A DNA stretch of 64,000 bases. It comes from Parasponia andersonii. Lineage: Eukaryota > Streptophyta > Magnoliopsida > Rosales > Cannabaceae. Of this stretch, positions 57,001 to 64,000 are shown in pieces (within the stretch, counting starts at the first letter, position 1; every line of letters starts with the position of its first letter). The notes beneath the pieces were generated by a model. It was given only the letters and a program-made list of their open reading frames with translations. It ran no database searches and was not told where the DNA came from. The stretch lies in the NCBI GenBank assembly GCA_002914805.1, contig JXTB01000166.1, positions 705,657-769,656 of the forward strand. Direction: 5' to 3'. Both the position numbers and the translations under genes were made by a program.

Positions 57001-57681
57001 TGATCTATGGTTATGAAAACTATTTTCATGTAAAAATTTTAAAACTTAAATCCACTAATTTTTTTGCTGCATTTATGATGTGGTCATGTGTTTTTCATAT
57101 TTACATGTATATATGATTTTTCTTAAGTGTTAGATCAATTTATCATCAGTTATAACCTGACAATAGTAATATCAAGGGAAAAAAAAACTGTGTTCTCTCT
57201 TTTCCATTAATTTTAATTCGAAATTTCAGATATTGAAGTGATAAGTTAATTCTAAGTTCGGAGATGAGATGGCTACCAAAATTTCAAATGGGTAGGTTTG
57301 AGTTCTACGATGTTGGCCCTAGCTTTTTTCTCCCCAGCAATGCAAAATGGTGATTTGAGAGAAAGGGCTGAGATTGGAGATGAGAGCTAAGTAGAGAGTC
57401 GTGGGGCTAAAGAAGAGAAGTTCTTGGGTCTAGGAATAGACGATATATATAATATGATATTTTGGAACCTATTTTTTGTTTGCAACAATAATATGATATG
57501 CAAACATTGGATTAGGTGTTAAATAAGAGGCAATTTCATCTTTTAAGAGCATAAATTGTTAGGGAGGGTATATATTTTTGGAAAAACCAAATGTAAGGAT
57601 ATTTTTTTTTATAGAGTCCAAAGCATGAGGTCGAAATTGCAAAAAGTCTATAGTTGAGAAAAAAAATTTTGTAGTTAACTC
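54006..57681. mobile_element. MULE-like terminal-inverted-repeat element, with inserted repeat block
   Basis: About 130 bp at the left (from GAGTTAACTACAAAA at 54006, with CGACCTCGTGTTTTGGACTC) match the reverse complement of the right end (to 57681, with GAGTCCAAAGCATGAGGTCG). Both flanks are A-rich, so a 9-bp target duplication cannot be proved. Long terminal inverted repeats with GTTAAC-type ends and ATACCC boxes recall Mutator-like elements. There is no transposase. Inside, 54440-57198 is a different repeat block, and the remaining 0.8 kb shows gene-leader-like text (54255-54430, 57230-57420) that could be captured sequence. Confidence 0.55.
54440..57198 (+). repeat. LTR-like block with N-linked duplication
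   Basis: It starts TGTTATTATTGGGATATTTG with CCCTAAAAAGC, a style seen at the start of plant copia LTRs, and contains leader-like text (CTCTCAGGTTTATATATATA). The segment 55468-56374 recurs at 56376-57198 at about 98% identity across a single N at 56375. Copy 1 additionally carries an 82-bp tandem duplication (about 55663-55826, with GGACTGGGATTAGCAG). Because both copies share sequence up to the same point, the N looks like unmerged overlapping contigs or alleles, not two LTRs of one element. The small open frame at 56616-56864 also exists, altered, in copy 1 and is not a gene. Confidence 0.5.
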
Positions 57682-59331
57682 AAAAAAAAAAAAAGAGTAA
57701 TTCAGTATTAGCTAAAAATAACACTTTTTTATCTTTTCTCTCTCTATTTTTTGTGAAGAATATTTGATGATAGACTTAACCCAAAAATTATTCTACTCAT
57801 TTTTCTCTTCCTTCCATTTTCTCTCCTTTCAAACAAACTTTCTTTTTCTTCAACCTTTTCTTTCTTCTCTTTTTCTACTCTATCAAATTATATAGGTTTT
57901 CCTTCAAAATTTCCATTCTAAAATCGTATTTGGTTAAGGAAATAAATATTGTTACTTTTTATCAGAGCCATCACGAAAGTGGTGTTGTGCGACACCACTC
58001 CTAGAAAATAGGGAGATTTCAATATTAGCAATTCCTAATTCATTTATTTTTAAAGTAACAACTAATTTAAATTTCTCAAAATCTGATACTCTTATAACAA
58101 AATTAACTTTCGGTTTCTAATACTTCTAACTACAAAAACAAAAAAGATTTATAAAAATAGAGGGGGGGCAGATTTTTTTTTTAATTCTCATATTGCGTTT
58201 TTTTAGAAAAATAATATTTTAAAAAAAAATTGAAAAAAAATACCACTTTTAAAATGATTACTAGTTACTAGTGATTGAAAATCAGTTATTTATTACCAAT
58301 TTTAAATATATTTGATTATAGTTACCAGTGCTCAAAAATTAGTTACCGGTTACTAGTTGTTGAGCCTATTGTATTTTTCTAATTCTTTTATGAAAATGCC
58401 ATATATGACGTAATTTTCACATTATCCTTCCCTATATGCTAAATATATATTAAAATTGAAGTACTCAGGAACCAAGAGAAATAAAATGAGGGAAAGTTGG
58501 GAGCTCATTATTAAAAACTGTTATGAACTTAATATTACCAAAAAAAAATAATAATTACCTAATAGTGCTAGGTAATAATTAAAGCCAATGAAATTGATGC
58601 CTCCTAGCCAAAGTTTTCCAAAAAAAAATGTTCCTTGTGGAATTGGTTCATCATCCAACATCTTATTTTTAAGAGAAAATCAAGTAGATGACCAATATTT
58701 TAAATTGGTTTAAGTAGATGTCCATATTTTAAAAATTATTGTTAAATTTCTATTTTTCAAAAGTTTCAGTTGTGAAATTTATTATATTATTATTTTTGTC
58801 ATTAAATAAGTTAAATATTTAACTATAAACTTTTGAACTTGATCATATACTAAGCTTTGGGCCAAAAAATAGTCAAATAATTACTCAGCCCTATTTTTAA
58901 CTCCTATAATAGAATTATATAAGTTATGAACATATCTTGACACGTAAATCAAGGTTGTTTTTTTAATCTTAATTTATTACCAAATTTCACTGTCAATTTG
59001 TTGCATCTAAAATTTGAAAATACTAAGGGGCTGCTTAGTAGTTTTCAGATTAATGAGAAACCTAAGGAAGGTAATGTGATTGTTTGGAAACCTGAATAAT
59101 TATGTTTGATTATATACTAAAATCTTTTTCACGATTCTCAAGATCGCCAGAAAATTGTATTTGGTTAGATACAAGAATGTACTATTTTTTATATTTTGTC
59201 TAAAACAATTGAAATAATCATTTTTGGCCCTATTTTAAATAATAAATAAACATTTTTTTGAAGAATAATATTAATTTCTCACAAAATAAATATATTCTTA
59301 CTTAAAATAATTATAAAATTCTCAAAACATT
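57682..59331. other. AT-rich intergenic DNA
   Basis: No gene recognised. It holds a CT-rich tract (57720-57890) and many A/T homopolymers. TACTAAGGGGCTGCTTAGTA at 59022-59041 resembles a small hAT-type end but has no partner. Confidence 0.5.
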
Positions 59332-59597
59332 CTTAGGTAGTATACAGTTTTATGTGTTATTTTCTAAAATTGTGTATTTCTTTAGGTCGTATAAGATTTT
59401 ATGTGTTATTTTTCAAAATCATTTACTTCTTTTCTTCGTATACAGTTTTATGTATTATTTTTTGAAATCGTATACTTCTTAAGTCGTTTAAGATTTCATA
59501 TATTATTAACCAGAATATTGTACTTCTTTAAGTCATATACAGCTTCAAGCATTAATTTCTAGAATCGTATACTTCTTTAGGTCGTACACAGATTCAT
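59332..59597 (+). repeat. Degenerate 49-bp tandem array, about 5.3 copies
   Basis: Units begin near 59332, 59380, 59429, 59478, 59526 and 59575 (period 48-49). Each has the pattern CTTTAGGTCGTATACAG...TTTTATGTGTTATT...AAAATCGTATACTT. The last unit is cut where the copia RT fragment begins. Confidence 0.85.
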
Positions 59598-61089
59598 TAA
59601 GTGTCCTTATGAACATACTCTCTATGGTAAGACTAAAGATGGAGATATTTTGGTTGTATGCTTGTATGTGGATGATCTCATATTCACTGGAAGTAATATA
59701 AGGATGTTTGACAAATTCAAGAGAGTAATGCACATGAGTTTGAAATGATAGACATCAGACTTATGGCATATTACCTCGGCATAGAGGTCAAACAAAAGGA
59801 AGAAGGCATCTTTATCTCCCAAGAAAGCTATACAAAGGAGATCCTGAAAAAGTTCAATATGGATGATTGCAAGCCAATAAGTACACCAGTGGAGCGTGGA
59901 ATAAAATTATTCAAAGATGATGAAGCAGAAAAGGTGGATCCAACACTCTTTAAGAGCCTTGTTGGATGCCTTAGGTACTTGACATATACAAGGCCCGATA
60001 TTCTCTATACAATTGGACTAGTGAGTCGTTACATGGAATCTCCAACAACTACTCACTTCAAAGCTGCAAAGAGAATTCTCTGTTACCTAAAAGGTACGAT
60101 CAATCTTGGCTTGTTCTATTCAGTTTCTAATGATTACAAACTCATTGGTTACAATGATAGTGATTGGGCCGGAGATACTGATGATCGAAAAGCACAACTG
60201 GTTTTGTGTTTTTCATGGGAGAAACTGCCTTCACCTGGGTATCTAAGAAACAACCGATTGTCATCCTTTCAATATGCGAAGCTGAGTATGTAGCTGCTAC
60301 GTTATGTGTTAGTCATGCAATCTGGATAAGAAGGTTATTGAAAGAGATAAACATGCCTCAAAAGGAGCCAACGAAGATTTGTATTGACAATAAGTCAGCA
60401 ATAGCTTTGGCTAAAAATCTAGTATTTCATGACCGAAGTAAGCATATCGATACTCACTATCATTACATAAGAGAAGGTGTTGCAAACAAAGAAGTACAAT
60501 TGGAGTATATGAGATCACATGATCAGATTGCTGATATTTTCACCAAGCCACTCAAGTTTGAAGACTTTACAAGATTAAGAAATTTACTTGGTATTATAAA
60601 ACAAGTTTAAGAGGGGGTGTTGAAAATAAACTTGTTAAAGCCCATAAGAAATATTTAAGCTCATCAACATGAGGCCCAATAAGTTGGAGTTAGCCCAAGT
60701 ATAAAACTCATAAAAGAAAAAAGCCCAAGTCCAAATTAAAGAAGCTTTTCACCTAGAATCTTCTAGTGTTAGTTAGATATTAGCTTTTTACATGTGAATT
60801 ATTTGATTATTATTAGAAGTGTGTAGAAGAAAATATGTGTGGTTTAAGGATTTTTGTAATTGTTTATTTGTGTGGTTCTCATTGTTTCTCATGTAGTATA
60901 AATACCCCTCCTCATTTGAGTTCTAAGTATCAAGTAAGAAGTAAAGCTTCTAAGAGTGAAGAGAAGAGAGAAAGAAGCATAGCTTTTAGTGAGTGAGTGA
61001 GTGAGTGAGTGAGCTTGAAGAGTGAAGTTGAGAATTTTCTCTTATAAAAGTATTTGAGTGAATAATAAAGTTTGTTTTACTTTCCGACA
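59595..61089 (+). mobile_element. Copia fragment: RT end, RNase H and 3' LTR
   Basis: The plus-strand text runs from KCPYEHTLYGKTKDGDILVV into the RT motif YVDDLIFTG, then YLGIEVKQKEEGIFISQESY, VGCLRYLTYTRPDILYTIGL and RNase H (DNKSAIALAKNLVFHDRSKH, HYHYIREGV). A purine tract AAGAGGGGG leads to the LTR at 60618-61089. Only the 3' part of an element is here. It is largely open with a few breaks and looks young. Confidence 0.85.
60618..61089 (+). repeat. Copia LTR (472 bp)
   Basis: It begins TGTTGAAAATAAACTTG after the purine tract and ends ACTTTCCGACA. It contains a (GAGT)n run at about 60990-61012 and plant-promoter-like text (AGTATAAATACCCCTCCTC, 60895-60913), a probable TATA box of the element. 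It is about 96% identical by eye to the reversed LTR piece at 63705-64000. Confidence 0.85.
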
Positions 61090-61251
61090 AAAGTTTGGAT
61101 GAGAATGAGAATCTTAAAGATTCCCATATTTGGTATAGGGTATTGGACTTTTTTGAAACACGAGTAAGCAGATGTATCAGAGCTCACTTTATTGGAGAAG
61201 GGGGTAATGTGAAAGCATTCTGAAGTAGCAGATTTTATATCTCTCATAAAC
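61090..61251. other. Junction sequence between the two copia fragments
   Basis: About 160 bp that match neither the LTR nor the integrase frame. It includes ATGTATCAGAGCTCAC at 61172-61187, which resembles a primer-site motif by chance or by descent. No gene. Confidence 0.45.
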
Positions 61252-62140
61252 TCAAAACTGTGGATTCCTCACTAAAGGTCGTTGAATTCCATTTGCTTTA
61301 CAGAATTCTTGGAACTCTTTTGAAGTGAACTCTCCTCCTCTATCAGATCTCATGGCTTTGATCTGAAGACCACTTTCCTTCTCTACAGCAGCCTTGAACT
61401 TCTTGAAAGCTTCAAAGACTTCTGATTCTTGCTTCAAGAAATAAACCCAAGTCTTTCTTGAGAAATCATCAATAAAGTGCAAGAAGAAGTTGCTCTTACC
61501 AAAAGAACTTGGCTTGATAGGAACGCACACGTCTATATGCATAAACTCTATTGGCTTTTGGGCTCTTGAATTCGACTCTTTTGGAAAGTTTTTCCTGAAT
61601 TGCTTCCCGAGTAAGCATCCTTCACAAATTTGATCAGAATGATTGATGCATGGCAAGCCTCTCACCATTTCTTTCTTGGACAGTAGCTCTAGTCCTCCAA
61701 AGTTCAGATGTCCAAATCTCAAATGCCATAGCCATGATGAATCCTTGTAATATACTTTCAGACATTTTGCTATATCATTTTGAATGTTCAATAAGAACAT
61801 TCTATTTCTTGACATAGGCACCTTGGCAATCAAGTTCATATTGTTATCTCTTATAGAAAGACTATAATCTTTCAAGTGAATATCATATCCTTTCTCTAAG
61901 AGTTGTCCCAAATTCAAGATGTTTGTTTTCATTGTGGGTACAAAATAAACATTTGAAATAAATTGATGCCCTCCATTTTTTAAGCAGATAAGAATTTTAC
62001 ATTTTCCTTTTACCGCTACTTTTGAATCATCACCGAAAGAAATACTCCCACTGATTGATTCATCAAACTCTATAAACATTGATCGACGCCCATACATATG
62101 ATTGCTAGCACCGATGTCAAGATACCATGTGTTGTCTTAT
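61252..62140 (-). pseudogene. Protease/integrase part of the minus-strand copia fragment
   Basis: On the minus strand: the protease region ([20 protein letters not shown]), [20 protein letters not shown], the integrase zinc section ([29 protein letters not shown]) and the integrase core ([66 protein letters not shown]). The order is that of Ty1/copia pol. It is incomplete and belongs to a fossil copy. Confidence 0.85.
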
Positions 62141-62481
62141 CCTCCATTGTTGTCTTTATATGCTAGTAGCACGGTATCATTTTCTTCCCTTTTTTCTTCA
62201 ACGTAATTGACTTTCCCTTCAATTCTGCTATTGAGTACTCTACACTCTCTAGCATAATGTCCAAACTTCTGACAATTGAAACATTCAACTTGAGACTTCT
62301 CAGGCCTTAAGTTCATTCGACCTCTACCACGACCTCTTGTAGAGCTTTCTCCTCTTTCGAAATTGTTGATACGATAATTGCGGTTATTGAAATTCCAACC
62401 TCGTCCATGACCTCGACTTGTACCACATCCTTGCCCTCGGGCTTGTCCTCTACCACGACCACGTTGACTTCTTTCGCTACA

Positions 62482-63153
62482 TTAGCTATCTTCTTTCTCT
62501 ATAAGTTGTGTCTTGAGAAGCTGCTCCTTAAAATTTGGCTTCTTCTTTTTCTTTTCCTCGTGAGCTTGTAAAGAACCCAAGAGTTGTTCTATTGTCATAG
62601 CTCTCAAATCTTTAGTTTCTTCGATGATAGTAACAATATTCTCGAACTTTGGGTCTAACGACCGAAGAATCTTTTCCATAATCGTAACATTTTCAAGTTT
62701 CTCACCATTTCTCTTCATTTGATTGGAAATGGTTAGAACTCTGGAAAAGTAGTCAGAAACTGACTCAGTCTCTATCATATGTAATAAATCAAACTCTCCT
62801 CTTAGAGTTTGAAGGCGGACCTTTTTGACCTTTTCTTCTCCCCTGTATGAAATATGAAGTTTCTCCCACGCTTCCTTAGCAGAGGTTGCACTTGAGAATT
62901 TCTCAAACCCGTCATCATCTAAGGCTTGGTAGATGAGGAAGAGAGCTTTTTTGTCTCTATTTCTTGAATTTTTTAAACTATCCTTCTGTGTTGAAGATAG
63001 TGTTGCCTCATCTCTTGACTCTTCGTAACATTTCTCTACTACTTCCCAAACATCATGTGCTCCAAGGAGGACTTTTATTTTGATAGTCCAATTATCAAAG
63101 TTATTACCTTGAATTGGTAGAACTTGAAAAGATGCTAAACTACCGGTAGCCAT
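62482..63153 (-). pseudogene. Copia gag (UBN2-type)
   Basis: The 223-codon open frame begins MATGSLASFQVLPIQGNNFD and contains NWTIKIKVLLGAHDVWEVVE, AKEAWEKLHISYRGEEKVKK and the capsid text SVSDYFSRVLTISNQMKRNG, KILRSLDPKFENIVTIIEET. This is the UBN2 gag domain of copia elements, here well preserved. Its ATG lies about 540 bases inside the primer-binding site. A zinc-knuckle section follows downstream. Confidence 0.85.
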
Positions 63154-63244
63154 AACTCTTAACAGAGTGAGTTTTTAGAAATTTCGACTATACAAATAGA
63201 TCCAGAATACCGAAAAACCTTAAGATTGACTTGCATATCGACTT

Positions 63245-63420
63245 GGTCAAAGTCAACGGTCAAAGTCAATGCTCGGTCAATGGTCAATGTCGGTCAACAG
63301 TTGGTCAACGGCTCTGATGGCTTAGTCAACGGCACGGTCAAACGGCTCTGATAAATTGGTCAACGGCTCTGATGGCTCAGCTCTGACGGCTTGGTCAACA
63401 GCTCTGACGGCTCGGTCAAA
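63245..63420 (-). promoter_or_regulatory. Cluster of 13 TTGACY boxes in the copia leader
   Basis: Read on the minus strand, 176 bp contain thirteen TTGACC or TTGACT boxes (ten are TTGACC), within a degenerate repeat like GGTCAACGGCTCTGA. TTGACY is the W-box core bound by WRKY factors. The cluster lies between the primer-binding site and the gag ATG. Binding is inference; repeats alone could create the motif. Confidence 0.55.
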
Positions 63421-63689
63421 CGACTCTGACTCGGCTCAACTCAATGAGTTGACTCAGTTTGTGGCAACAAATTTCCGATGACTCGTTCTGACTCGTTCGG
63501 ACTCCGATTGAGCTGATTCTTGTGGCAGTGTGTTCGTCTCGTCGAGCTCTTTGATTTGATATATAATAGTAGTATGTTTGAAACAAATAGCTAATACTCT
63601 CAATCTTAAGAATTTTATACTGATGTGAAAGATCAGTCAAAGCTGCAACCACAGAGCATACTTAGAATTTCAAGAGAACTCACAACCTT

Positions 63690-63701
63690 GCTCTGATACT
63701 A
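63690..63701 (-). other. Primer-binding site, initiator tRNA-Met type
   Basis: On the minus strand TAGTATCAGAGC follows three bases after the LTR end (CTTTCCAACA), close to TGGTATCAGAGC, the usual copia primer site. Confidence 0.8.
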
Positions 63702-63704
63702 CTT

Positions 63705-64000
63705 TGTTGGAAAGTAAAACAAACTTTATTATTCACTCAAATATTTTTACAAGAGAAAATTCTCAACTTCACTCTTCAAGCTCACTCACTTACTCACTCA
63801 CTCACTCACTAGATGCTATGCTTCTTTCTCTCTTCTCTTCACTCTTAGAAGCTTTGCTTCTTACTTGACACTTATAACTCAAATAGGGAGGGGTATTTAT
63901 ACTACTGAGAAACAATGAGAACCACACAAATAAACAATTACAAAAATCCTTAAACCACACATATTTTCTTCTACACACTTCTAATAATAATCAAATAATT
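63705..64000 (-). repeat. 5' LTR of the minus-strand copia fragment, window-truncated
   Basis: 296 bp visible. In plus-strand order it starts TGTTGGAAAGTAAAAC, the reverse of the ACTTTCCAACA end, and carries a (CACT)n run. About twelve differences separate it from the copy at 60618-61089. Confidence 0.85.

Larger units (their letters stand above)
61252..64000 (-). mobile_element. Copia fragment: 5' LTR, gag, protease and integrase part
   Basis: Reading leftwards: LTR piece (63705-64000, continuing beyond the window), primer-binding site, leader, gag (62482-63153), zinc knuckle (CFNCQKFGHYAREC, 62243-62290), protease region and integrase part (61252-62140). RT is absent from this fragment. 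The LTR is about 96% identical to that at 60618-61089, so the two are the same young family in opposite orientation. It is a partial fossil, largely open with few breaks. Confidence 0.85.

Overview
The window is AT-rich (about 30% GC by eye) nuclear DNA of a plant, almost certainly a eudicot. It holds one intact host gene with plant-type GT-AG introns, a xyloglucan endotransglucosylase/hydrolase (XTH, 41532-43023, three exons, 294 aa). Almost everything else is transposon sequence, much of it nested. No species can be named, and I saw no prokaryotic or organellar genes, tRNA/rRNA genes or CRISPR arrays.

Layout: (1) 1-7469, a decayed Athila-type Ty3 LTR element whose first LTR is cut by the window edge. 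(2) about 8.66-9.62 kb, an irregular ACCCCTA-rich array, then a decayed CACTA (En/Spm) element with a TNP2 transposase relic (10153-13711), a Ptta/TNPA-like relic (13810-15324) and a right end at 15913. (3) 16257-17188, copia-type LTR sequence with a 5-bp target duplication, split by a one-base N. (4) 17.2-25.6 kb, AT-rich DNA with a complete non-autonomous hAT element (19344-20088, perfect 8-bp TSD), large imperfect inverted repeats and an LTR-like block. (5) 25910-40414, a second CACTA element with matching ends and a 3-bp TSD, into which a minus-strand Tekay-like Ty3 element (26390-36553) was inserted. Without the insert the CACTA is about 4.3 kb and carries only a Ptta/TNPA-like relic. (6) 41.5-43.0 kb, the XTH gene, with a SINE-like insertion just downstream. 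(7) 47192-53727, an old LTR element with no recognisable pol. (8) 54006-57681, a MULE-like terminal-inverted-repeat element with a repeated block inside. (9) 59.3-64.0 kb, a 49-bp tandem array followed by two oppositely oriented pieces of one young copia family.

Three of the four N characters (16976, 25814, 56375) sit between near-identical copies of neighbouring sequence, so local assembly structure needs caution: these look like contig overlaps or alleles placed side by side, or collapsed repeats, rather than real tandem duplications.

I found no convincing new multi-gene system. The most informative points are the CACTA/Ty3 nest next to a live XTH gene, the in-frame triplication of a CPxCN motif in the TNP2 relic, the shared ACCCCTA-type arrays near both CACTA elements, the W-box-like cluster in the copia leader, and the N-linked duplications.
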